Shown: positions 1 through 5,915 of the stretch, in pieces
Layout: every line of letters begins with the position of its first letter
How positions within the stretch are numbered: the first letter of the stretch is position 1
NCBI GenBank assembly: GCA_007120555.1
Contig: SKNL01000118.1
Coordinates: forward strand, 1-7,713
Origin: Balneolales bacterium
GTDB taxonomy: Bacteria > Bacteroidota > Rhodothermia > Balneolales > Natronogracilivirgulaceae
Direction of reading: 5' to 3'
DNA length: 7,713 nucleotides
Translations under genes and position numbers: made by a program
The notes under the pieces: generated by a model
Told to the model about the DNA's origin: nothing
Databases searched by the model: none
What the model saw: only the letters and a program-made list of their open reading frames with translations

Positions 1-32
1 AGATTGTTGCCGGATACTTCAAACTCTTCCAT
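1..32 (-). CDS. Possible 5' end of a divergent gene, cut by the window edge
   Basis: An ATG at 32-30 on the minus strand opens a frame that stays open to the window edge, giving the ten complete residues MEEFEVSGNN, with a partial codon that must be Leu after them. It faces away from the porin gene, leaving 66 bases between the two starts, enough for two promoters. The start FEVSGN recalls the N-termini of bacterial adenine deaminases and related amidohydrolases, but eleven residues are too few for an assignment and this is only a hint. There is no clear Shine-Dalgarno sequence before the ATG. The frame could be chance. Confidence 0.35.
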   Translation of the reverse strand, partial: MEEFEVSGNN

Positions 33-98
33 AATTGCTTATCTTACTTTTTTGATCATCGTGACATTATTGTAAAAGTACCAAATGATTACAGAAAG

Positions 99-1121
99 AT
101 GAAAACGTTTATTTCGCCTCTGTCCAGGACAGCAGCCATCACAACACTCGTCCTTCTCGTGCTCAGCAGCACCGCCTTTGGAATTGCCGGCAGCCAGGCG
201 GCCGGTCAAGGCGATAATCCCTATCCTGCCTACCGTGTTACCGGATTCATGGAGCAAAACTTCTCTTATGAGCAGGATCCGGGTGACCCCGCAGGCTTTT
301 CGATTTATCGTGCACGGGTCGGAATAGCTGGCCGGTTTAATGAACTGATCTCCCTGAATATTGTCGCCGGTGCGCTGGAGCCTCCTAACCGCAATCCCCA
401 GCTGGTTAACGGATTTGTGGATTTCGACATCCATCCGATGTTCCAGCTGCGGACGGGACAGTTCCTGGTGCCTTTCGGTCTCGAAGGACCGGAACCCATT
501 TTCATGAATCCCGCCATTGAGCGCTCATTGACAGTGCGCCGGATGAACGACCTGCGCATGTTCCGCGACGTCGGCATCCAGGCCAGCGGTTCCCAGGATG
601 GAATCAGCTATGCCATTGCATTGATAAACGGAACAGGAGCCAATGTCGCCGAACGCATCGACCCGAAAGACCTTATCGGAAGGATCGGATACCAGGCTAC
701 TGACGAATTGGCCCTGGGAGCATCGTTTCATATGGGCAGAAGGCCAATCGCTTCCGAACCCAACCGGTTCCGCTTCGGGGTGGATGCGACCTGGCGCCCG
801 GATCCGCTGCTGATCCGCGGCGAATACATCATTCGTTCTGATGAGCAGCCAGATGGCGATAATCAGAACCAGCACGGCGGCTACGTACTGGCCGGATATC
901 ATTTCAACGAGGAGCTCCAGGGTATTCTGAGGCTTGAAATGCATCGCCCGGATACCGATCCGGATTTTTCCGACTCGGCGCTGACCATCCTCACGGCCGG
1001 ACTCAACTACTACCTGCAGGGACAAACCCGCATCTCACTCAATTATGAAGTGCGCAGTGACCGCCGGGAGAATGTCGATCTCGGAAATCTGCTCACGCTG
1101 CAGATGCAGATCGTGCTGTAA
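99..1121 (+). CDS. Outer-membrane beta-barrel porin, phosphate-selective porin O/P type
   Basis: This predicted outer-membrane channel has 340 residues. Residues 1 to about 35 form a Sec signal peptide: basic start (K2, R10), hydrophobic core TTLVLLVLSSTAF, then a small-residue stretch before GQGDNPY. The mature part alternates polar and hydrophobic residues as in a barrel (GFMEQNFSYEQD, LNYYLQGQTRISLNYEV). Family-like landmarks are FSIYRARVGIAGRF (67-80), LRTGQFLVPFGLE (117-129), RDVGIQASG (156-164), IALINGTGAN (173-182) and DPKDLIGRIGY (188-198), the order seen in Porin_O/P proteins. Those proteins are often named phosphate- or polyphosphate-selective, but the substrate cannot be read from this sequence. 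The ATG at 99 is chosen because the signal peptide starts there; only a weak purine stretch (AGAAAG) precedes it. The last residues are QMQIVL, so the usual terminal aromatic residue is missing. The next gene starts 6 bases after the stop, so the two are probably cotranscribed. Confidence 0.88.
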   Translation: MKTFISPLSRTAAITTLVLLVLSSTAFGIAGSQAAGQGDNPYPAYRVTGFMEQNFSYEQDPGDPAGFSIYRARVGIAGRFNELISLNIVAGALEPPNRNPQLVNGFVDFDIHPMFQLRTGQFLVPFGLEGPEPIFMNPAIERSLTVRRMNDLRMFRDVGIQASGSQDGISYAIALINGTGANVAERIDPKDLIGRIGYQATDELALGASFHMGRRPIASEPNRFRFGVDATWRPDPLLIRGEYIIRSDEQPDGDNQNQHGGYVLAGYHFNEELQGILRLEMHRPDTDPDFSDSALTILTAGLNYYLQGQTRISLNYEVRSDRRENVDLGNLLTLQMQIVL

Positions 1122-1127
1122 CTTGCC

Positions 1128-2432
1128 ATGAACCGAACAGGCATTCGTCACGAGGACAAATATGCGCCGGAGCGCCGTACTCCGCTGGTGCCCGACGATG
1201 TCCGCTTTCTGATCAGCGGGCATGGCATCGCCTTCAAGGTGGAGGCCTCGCCAAAGCGCATTTTTGCACACCGGGAATTTGAAGCGGCCGGAGCGGAAGT
1301 GACCGGAGACCTTTCCGGCTGCGATATCATACTCGGCGTCAAAGAGATGCCCATCGGTTATTTCCGAAAGGGAAAGGTCTATGTCTATTTCTCGCATGTT
1401 ATCAAGGGACAATCTCAGAATATGCCGATGCTCCGGGACCTGATGGATGCGGGAGCCAGCCTGATCGACTACGAACGCATCCTCGACGAGCAGGGCCGGC
1501 GCCTCATTTTCTTCGGGCGGCATGCGGGAATCGCCGGTACGATCAACACACTCTGGACACTGGGACAGCGCCTGAAGGTACTCGGAAAGGCCAATCCTTT
1601 TGAAAAGATCCGCCAGGCCGCAACCTATGATTCGCTGGACGAGGCCAAATCGGATATCCGCCAGGCAGGGGAGGAGCTGCTCGCCCGCGGACTGCCGGAG
1701 GGAACGGGACCGCTGCTGTTTGCCGTGACCGGAGACGGAAATGTGGCACAGGGCGCCCTGGAAATCATGGACCTGCTGCCGGTGGAAAAGATCCCGGCGG
1801 CCCGGCTTGCAGAAGATAACGGCCGCAAACAGTTCGGCGGATCCCGCAAAGCGTACCTGGTGAACCTGGTCCCGGCCGATTATATGGTGCACAGGGAAGG
1901 GAAGGAATTCGATCTTGCGGATTACATCGTGCATCCGGATGCCTACGAATCCCGCTTTGAACATTTCCTGGAGCCGGTGGATGTGCTGGTGAATGGCATT
2001 TACTGGGATGAAAAATACCCGCGCCTGGTGACCAGGGAGTGGCTCCGGAATCGGGAAGAACAGGGGTCCCTTCAACTCTCAGTCATCGGCGACATCACCT
2101 GCGATCCGGAGGGCTCCGTGGAATGCACGGTCAAGGCCACCGGGATCGAGGATCCCGTATTCGTGTACGATCCGGCCAGCAGTGGCCATGCCATGGGTTT
2201 TGAAGGCCCGGGCATTGCCGTGATGGCCGTGGATATCCTGCCCAGCGAGCTGCCGCGCGAATCTTCGGAACATTTCAGCCGACTGCTGTCGCCATGGATT
2301 CCTGCGCTGGCAAGTGCCGATTTCCAGGTTCCTTTCGACGAGTTGCACCTGCCGGCGGAACTGAAACGTGCGGTCATTGTACAAAACGGGAGACTGACTC
2401 CGGATTACGCTTACCTTGAGCAGTACCTCTAA
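1128..2432 (+). CDS. Stand-alone lysine-ketoglutarate reductase (saccharopine dehydrogenase N-domain) family protein
   Basis: This cytoplasmic oxidoreductase of 434 residues resembles the LKR half of animal and plant LKR/SDH (AASS) and belongs to the AlaDH/PNT-N fold family. In AASS that half condenses lysine with 2-oxoglutarate to saccharopine using NADPH. Visible motifs are GIRHEDKYAPERRTPLVP (5-22), VKEMP (71-75) and YFSHVIKGQSQNMPML (87-102), with K72 and H90 as the likely counterparts of the family's catalytic Lys/His pair. These are followed by LIDYERI (112-118), FFGRHAGIAGTINTLW (128-143), a nucleotide-binding loop TGDGNVAQGA (201-210), GDITCDPEGSVE (321-332), AVDILPSELPRESSEHFS (367-384) and LKRAVIVQNGRLTPDY (412-427). 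The protein ends there: no SDH (saccharopine-cleaving) domain is fused, and none is encoded in the window. It starts 6 bases after the porin stop with no Shine-Dalgarno, which suggests coupling. The family call is firm. The substrate is inferred, and another amino acid is possible. Confidence 0.85.
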   Translation: MNRTGIRHEDKYAPERRTPLVPDDVRFLISGHGIAFKVEASPKRIFAHREFEAAGAEVTGDLSGCDIILGVKEMPIGYFRKGKVYVYFSHVIKGQSQNMPMLRDLMDAGASLIDYERILDEQGRRLIFFGRHAGIAGTINTLWTLGQRLKVLGKANPFEKIRQAATYDSLDEAKSDIRQAGEELLARGLPEGTGPLLFAVTGDGNVAQGALEIMDLLPVEKIPAARLAEDNGRKQFGGSRKAYLVNLVPADYMVHREGKEFDLADYIVHPDAYESRFEHFLEPVDVLVNGIYWDEKYPRLVTREWLRNREEQGSLQLSVIGDITCDPEGSVECTVKATGIEDPVFVYDPASSGHAMGFEGPGIAVMAVDILPSELPRESSEHFSRLLSPWIPALASADFQVPFDELHLPAELKRAVIVQNGRLTPDYAYLEQYL

Positions 2433-2591
2433 ATAACGCAGGGGAACTCGCCTGCTCGTCAGTCCATTTGACTGTCAAAAGTCGATCCGCCTCCCCGGCA
2501 GAAGCCCATCAGTCAACCTGGCAGAAAGCCCTTCCATCTGCTGCACGGTCCATTCATCTGCCTGAATGGCAGATTGCAAATTCTGACAAGA
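2433..2591. other. Convergent intergenic spacer with short repeats and hairpins
   Basis: This 159-base gap separates the converging reductase and amidohydrolase genes. It holds a near-direct repeat, CCCGGCAGAAGCCC at 2494-2507 and CCTGGCAGAAAGCCC at 2517-2531, and a third GGCAGA at 2568. Small inverted repeats occur at 2438-2455 (GCAGG/CCTGC) and 2460-2474 (CAGTC/GACTG). I see no coding frame of its own: the frame open from 2468 on the plus strand runs deep into the amidohydrolase gene and looks like its shadow. Termination of both genes probably happens here, but no hairpin is followed by a good T-run on either strand. Confidence 0.5.
2556..2574. terminator. Candidate weak hairpin between convergent genes
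   Basis: ATCTGCC and GGCAGAT form a perfect 7-base-pair stem around the loop TGAAT. An alternative fold, CCATTC (2550-2555) with GAATGG (2564-2569), overlaps it and would exclude it. The hairpin lies 18 bases beyond the amidohydrolase stop and about 120 bases beyond the reductase stop. There is no T-run on either side, so a role as an intrinsic terminator is uncertain. Confidence 0.3.
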
Positions 2592-4328
2592 TCAGTCCCT
2601 TTCCTGCCAGCCCGGACCGCGGACGAACCTGCCCGGCATGGCTTCCGTATGCTCCCCGTTGCGCAGCACCGTCACTCCGTTCACAAACACATAATAGACC
2701 CCTGTGGCGTATTGGTGCGGGTTGTCATATGTTGCATGGTCGCGGATCTCTTCCGGATCAAAAATGGCGATATCGGCATGGTATCCTTCCGCCAGGTAAC
2801 CGCGCTCCCGGTCGATACCGAGTATGCGGGCCGGTAGCGCCGTAAGCCGATGGACCGCATCCTCCAGGGTAACAAGTCCAAGGTCCCGGACATAATGGCC
2901 CAGCAGCCGGGCGAAGTTCCCGTAGGCGCGTGGATGCGGATTCCGGTTCAGGAAAACACCCTCGGCCGCGATCGATCCGCCGTCGGATCCAAATGTCATC
3001 CACGGTAGCTGCACCTGCCGCTCGACGTTTTCCTCGGACATGAGATGGTACACCGCACTGATGCCGGAATCATCCTCTGTGATCAGATCCAGAACGGTTT
3101 CAGCGGGAGAAGTTCCGCGCAGTTCGGCCACTTCGGCCAGCGACCAGCCGATGAAATGCTGAAGCTGGTCGGACCGGAAACCGACCAGTGTAATATCATC
3201 CGGAGAAGACACCATCTGGAAGAAATTTTCCCATTCGGGATCCGGGCGTTCCATTTCCTCGATGATTTCGGCCCGTATGACCGGATTCTGAAACCGTTCG
3301 ATCATGATCCGGCGTCCGCCTTCCCGGGCCCACGGCGGCACGACCGCTGACAGCTGGGTGGATGCGGCGGTGTACATGTACATGTTGGCCGTAATGTCGA
3401 GACCGTCACGCTGCGCCTGTTCCACACGATCGATCACCTCGTCGATTTTGTGCCAGTTTTCGGTCCCTGCCGCCTTGAGATGGTGGATGTGGGCAGCGAT
3501 CCCGGCTTCTTCCGCTATCTGAAGCATCTCCTCGATGGCCTCGAGGAAACGGTCCCCCTCGCTGCGCAGGTGTGTGGCGTACACGCCCCCGTATTCGGCC
3601 GCCGCAGATGCCAGGGCAATGAGCTCACCGGTATCGGCATACCAGGCAGGGGCATAGATCAGGGCAGTGCTGAGTCCCATGGCTCCTTCCTGCATCGCCT
3701 CCCTGACCAAGCCCTGCATTTTGGCCAGTTCATCGGAAGACGGTGCTCGGTCGTCACGGCCGAGGACGTAAATCCGCACCGTTGTGGCCCCTACAAAAGA
3801 GGCCACGTTTGTGGACACGCCGCGCTCCTCCAGATGTTCCAGAAAACCGCCGAGTGTACGCCAGGTGACATCGTAGGTGATATCCCCCTGATCCTCCTCC
3901 CGTTCCAGGGCCATCCGGTCGGTGAACGGACCCATGGACCATCCCTCTCCCATCACTTCCAGCGTCACCCCCTGTTTGATGTTGCTCAAGGAGCGCCCGT
4001 CGTGCAGCAGGGGTACATCAGCCCAGCTGAGCATGTTGATGAACCCGGGTGCGACAGCCATGCCGCGCGCATCGATCATTTCGGGCGCCGACAAGCCGTC
4101 GGGGAGCTCGCCGACGTGGGTGATGCGGCCTTCACGCACGGCAATGCCGCCGTTGTAGGACGTTCCGCCGGTTCCATCGTAGATCGAGCCGTTTGTAATG
4201 ATGATGTCATGCGTGTGGCGTTCACAGGAAGAGAGAAAGAAAAGAACCGGAATGGCCAGGATTACGATGGCAATCATGCGGCTTACACTGATGCCGCAGG
4301 ATTCTTTGCAGACAGGAAGGGATTTCAT
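2592..4328 (-). CDS. Predicted lipoprotein amidohydrolase, N-acyl-D-amino-acid deacylase family, with altered metal site
   Basis: From the ATG at 4328 the protein has 578 residues. Residues 1-34 form a lipoprotein signal peptide (basic start, core MIAIVILAIPVLFF, lipobox LSSC), so C35 would be lipidated and the enzyme would be membrane-anchored outside the cytoplasm. The fold is that of D-aminoacylases: beta-sandwich start DIIITNGSIYDGTGG (41-55), APGFI (93-97), GVYATHLRSEGD (248-259), AHIHHLKAAG (279-288), FGSDGG (446-451), HPRAYGNFARLLGHYVRD (465-482) and a C-terminal GYLAEGYHADIAIFDP (510-525). These enzymes remove the acyl group from N-acyl-D-amino acids. The usual HxH after PGFID reads LSW here (100-102), and the usual GNCG cysteine site reads GEGW (127-130); H253, H283 and D449 are kept. 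Catalysis and substrate are therefore open. An earlier in-frame ATG at 4433 exists, but it would put the AT-rich promoter region inside the gene; a later one at 4277 also keeps the lipobox. The gene is divergent from the DUF3347 gene. Confidence 0.82.
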   Translation of the reverse strand: MKSLPVCKESCGISVSRMIAIVILAIPVLFFLSSCERHTHDIIITNGSIYDGTGGTSYNGGIAVREGRITHVGELPDGLSAPEMIDARGMAVAPGFINMLSWADVPLLHDGRSLSNIKQGVTLEVMGEGWSMGPFTDRMALEREEDQGDITYDVTWRTLGGFLEHLEERGVSTNVASFVGATTVRIYVLGRDDRAPSSDELAKMQGLVREAMQEGAMGLSTALIYAPAWYADTGELIALASAAAEYGGVYATHLRSEGDRFLEAIEEMLQIAEEAGIAAHIHHLKAAGTENWHKIDEVIDRVEQAQRDGLDITANMYMYTAASTQLSAVVPPWAREGGRRIMIERFQNPVIRAEIIEEMERPDPEWENFFQMVSSPDDITLVGFRSDQLQHFIGWSLAEVAELRGTSPAETVLDLITEDDSGISAVYHLMSEENVERQVQLPWMTFGSDGGSIAAEGVFLNRNPHPRAYGNFARLLGHYVRDLGLVTLEDAVHRLTALPARILGIDRERGYLAEGYHADIAIFDPEEIRDHATYDNPHQYATGVYYVFVNGVTVLRNGEHTEAMPGRFVRGPGWQERD

Positions 4329-4476
4329 TGCAATGGGGTAATGATTTGGGGATTCAAGAACACTGAAAATGTAAAAATATATCAATACAGATGGAAAAAC
4401 TTTTCTTTTCTCCGGATTCTGTTCATCTTTCACTCAATCAGATAGTTTCACCGATAACCAAAACGGAGAGGTGAAT
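4329..4476. promoter_or_regulatory. Shared divergent promoter region
   Basis: This 148-base spacer lies between the oppositely directed amidohydrolase and DUF3347 genes and must carry both promoters if the chosen starts are right. It is clearly richer in A and T than the flanking genes, most of all around 4365-4415 (for example TGTAAAAATATATC). I could not find a convincing -35/-10 pair or the Bacteroidetes TTTG/TAnnTTTG pair on either strand, so exact promoter positions are not given. Its base composition is the main reason for placing the amidohydrolase start at 4328 instead of 4433. Confidence 0.5.
4465..4473 (+). promoter_or_regulatory. Ribosome binding site of the DUF3347 gene
   Basis: GGAGAGGTG contains a good Shine-Dalgarno core (GGAG at 4465-4468), 8 bases before the ATG at 4477. 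It decides the start in favour of this ATG over the in-frame GTG at 4471, which overlaps the site. It is the only strong Shine-Dalgarno sequence I found in the window. Confidence 0.65.
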
Positions 4477-4986
4477 ATGAGAAAGACCGTAACCCTGATT
4501 TTTGCCGCACTTCTGCTATCAGGTATTTCTGTTGTCCAATCCCAGGATAATGATTTTGCAACAAGGTTTGAGCGAATGATCGATCAGTACATGAATGTAA
4601 AGGATGGCCTGATCCACAATCGTTCAGATCTTGCCGAAGCATGGGCAGAGCGCCTGGAGACAACTTTTCGCACAACGCCGGATGACGTGTTCCCCGAGGA
4701 CAAACTGTCCTTGTGGCACGGACTCCGCAACGGACTGGCCCAGGCTGCCGGCGATATCGTGGATGCTGAAAATATTGTAGAACAAAGAGAGGTAATGGCG
4801 ACGCTTTCGGACAGAATGATGGATTTTATTGAGCATTTTGGAAATCCCGGGGACAAGCTGTACGCTTTTCATTGTCCGCACAATGGCGATGACGGTGTCG
4901 TATGGCTAAGCCGGACTGAACGCGTTGCAAATCCGTACCACGGCCCGGAGATGATCGATTGCGGCGAAAAGATTGCAGAGCTGTAG
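4477..4986 (+). CDS. Secreted DUF3347-family small protein, possible metal binder
   Basis: This 169-residue protein has a signal peptide (MRKTVTLIFAALLLSGISVVQS, about residues 1-22) and is probably periplasmic or exported. The middle is helical in character (RFERMIDQYMNVKDGL, LAEAWAERLE, LWHGLRNGLAQAAGDI, MATLSDRMMDFIEHFG). The C-terminal third carries the DUF3347 signature: FHCPHNGDDGVVWLS (131-145), VANPYHGPEMIDCG (150-163). C133, C162, H132, H135, H155 and M159 cluster in this part and could bind a soft metal such as copper. That is an inference from the residues and from the known presence of DUF3347 domains next to or fused with heavy-metal efflux adaptor proteins. No efflux gene is in this window. 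It has its own ribosome binding site and appears to be a single-gene unit ending at the 5063-5086 hairpin. The family call is good; the function is unknown. Confidence 0.82.
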   Translation: MRKTVTLIFAALLLSGISVVQSQDNDFATRFERMIDQYMNVKDGLIHNRSDLAEAWAERLETTFRTTPDDVFPEDKLSLWHGLRNGLAQAAGDIVDAENIVEQREVMATLSDRMMDFIEHFGNPGDKLYAFHCPHNGDDGVVWLSRTERVANPYHGPEMIDCGEKIAEL

Positions 4987-5062
4987 CATCACCCTGCCGG
5001 CCTCGCAGCAATGCAAGGTATCGTGCATGCAACTCCGCACAGCAAGTTGTAAATGCGAATGA

Positions 5063-5086
5063 TACCCGGGCCTGAAGGTCCGGGTA
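5063..5086. terminator. Strong hairpin, likely bidirectional terminator
   Basis: TACCCGGGCC and GGTCCGGGTA pair over ten positions (nine Watson-Crick and one G-T) around the loop TGAA. The hairpin sits 76 bases after the DUF3347 stop and 46 bases beyond the end of the converging HAD gene, the right place to end both transcripts. There is no clean T-run on either side (CGCTGTCTGTATCTG on the plus side, TCATTCGCATTTAC on the minus side), so it may instead act as a 3'-end-protecting structure. Confidence 0.55.
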
Positions 5087-5132
5087 CGCTGTCTGTATCT
5101 GTGCCGTCGGCTCCAGGGGGTCCGCCGCCGAA

Positions 5133-5795
5133 TCAAAGTTGCATCAGGTCGGCAAATGCAATTTCTTCGAAAGACGCAATGACCTTGATGCAGGCACTCA
5201 GCTCCTCGCGGGTATGGGTTCCCGTGACACCGATCACACGGGCTCCGGCCTTTCTGCCGGCTGTAACACCGGCAACAGAGTCTTCGAAAACGATGCAATG
5301 TCCGGGCTCCAACCCAATGGCGCTGGCCGACTTGATGTAAATTTCCGGGTGCGGTTTCCCTTTGGATACATGGGCGGCATGCAGCACGGCATCAAAACAG
5401 GGGATGATGCGGAGATGTTCGAGGATGAATACCGCATTTTCCTCCGGGGCGGATGTGGCGACAGCCATGGGTATCCGATTGCTGCGCAATTCCTTGATGA
5501 AGGGCAGGAGTCCGGGCGTGACGGCAGCGGCGGGATCGAACGTTTCCCGGAACAGCTGCTCTTTTTCATCCGCCAGCCGGTCAATTTCCCGGATGGATCT
5601 GTCAGGGAAAACGAGCGGGAGCCATTCCCTGTTGGTCCGACCCGAAATATTTTCCAGAAAGAACGATTCGCTGATCTTTATTCCGTGCCGGGAACAGAAC
5701 GCGCGGATCACCTTTTTGTGGACGGGATTGCTGTCGACAAGCACACCGTCCATGTCGAAAAGGATGCCAAGTCTGTTTTGATTGTCAGGCGTCAT
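5133..5795 (-). CDS. HAD-superfamily hydrolase, beta-phosphoglucomutase-like (subfamily IA)
   Basis: This 220-residue cytoplasmic enzyme is of normal length for the phosphoglucomutase-like/phosphatase branch of the HAD superfamily. All four HAD motifs are visible. Motif I is FDMDGVLVDS (13-22), with D14 as nucleophile and D16 as general acid/base. Motif II is VATSAP (112-117), motif III is KGKPHPEIY (145-153) with K147 as the likely conserved lysine, and motif IV is VFEDSVAGVTAG (169-180) with E171 and D172 for magnesium. A helical cap (about 22-88) includes SGRTNREW (51-58). The family acts on sugar phosphates, phosphoglycolate or similar small phosphates, and the sequence does not settle which. 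Some members are mutases, others phosphatases. The start at 5795 places motif I at the usual distance from the N-terminus; there is no Shine-Dalgarno sequence. It is divergent from the tricorn-like gene and convergent with the DUF3347 gene, so it is probably monocistronic. Confidence 0.88.
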   Translation of the reverse strand: MTPDNQNRLGILFDMDGVLVDSNPVHKKVIRAFCSRHGIKISESFFLENISGRTNREWLPLVFPDRSIREIDRLADEKEQLFRETFDPAAAVTPGLLPFIKELRSNRIPMAVATSAPEENAVFILEHLRIIPCFDAVLHAAHVSKGKPHPEIYIKSASAIGLEPGHCIVFEDSVAGVTAGRKAGARVIGVTGTHTREELSACIKVIASFEEIAFADLMQL

Positions 5796-5844
5796 GCCGG
5801 AAATGCGAAAAAATTAATATAGATGACCACGGTTTTTTTATCTT

Positions 5845-5880
5845 TCGGGATCAAGGTAAGAAAAATCGTATTCATCCCGA
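5845..5880. repeat. 7-base inverted repeat in the divergent HAD/tricorn spacer
   Basis: TCGGGAT at 5845-5851 and ATCCCGA at 5874-5880 are perfect reverse complements, separated by 22 bases (29 bases from centre to centre). They lie 35 bases before the tricorn-like start codon. They could be an operator with two half-sites or a leader hairpin. A repeat this short can arise by chance in a spacer of 120 bases. Confidence 0.3.
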
Positions 5881-5915
5881 TAAACTTGCCCTACACAAAT
5901 CAATTATTGAAAACC

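Noticed and set aside
33..98. Promoter elements between the left-edge frame and the porin
   Set aside because: Short matches to TTGATC, TATTGT or TACTTTTA can be picked out, but none has a partner at proper spacing for either sigma70-type or Bacteroidetes-type promoters.
39..434. Minus-strand open frame (131 codons) overlapping the porin 5' half
   Set aside because: It overlaps the porin signal peptide and barrel in antisense and shows no recognisable features.
1035..2075. Long open frame (346 codons) on the minus strand inside the reductase gene
   Set aside because: It lies fully antisense to a gene with clear LKR motifs, its translation is rich in His, Arg and Gln with no recognisable family, and such shadows are common in GC-rich codon-biased DNA.
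3450..4445. Plus-strand open frame (331 codons) antisense to the amidohydrolase
   Set aside because: The minus strand encodes a well-supported family member throughout; the antisense product is low-quality and also runs across the divergent promoter region.
5139..5822. Plus-strand open frame (227 codons) antisense to the HAD gene
   Set aside because: All four HAD motifs are on the minus strand, so this is a shadow.
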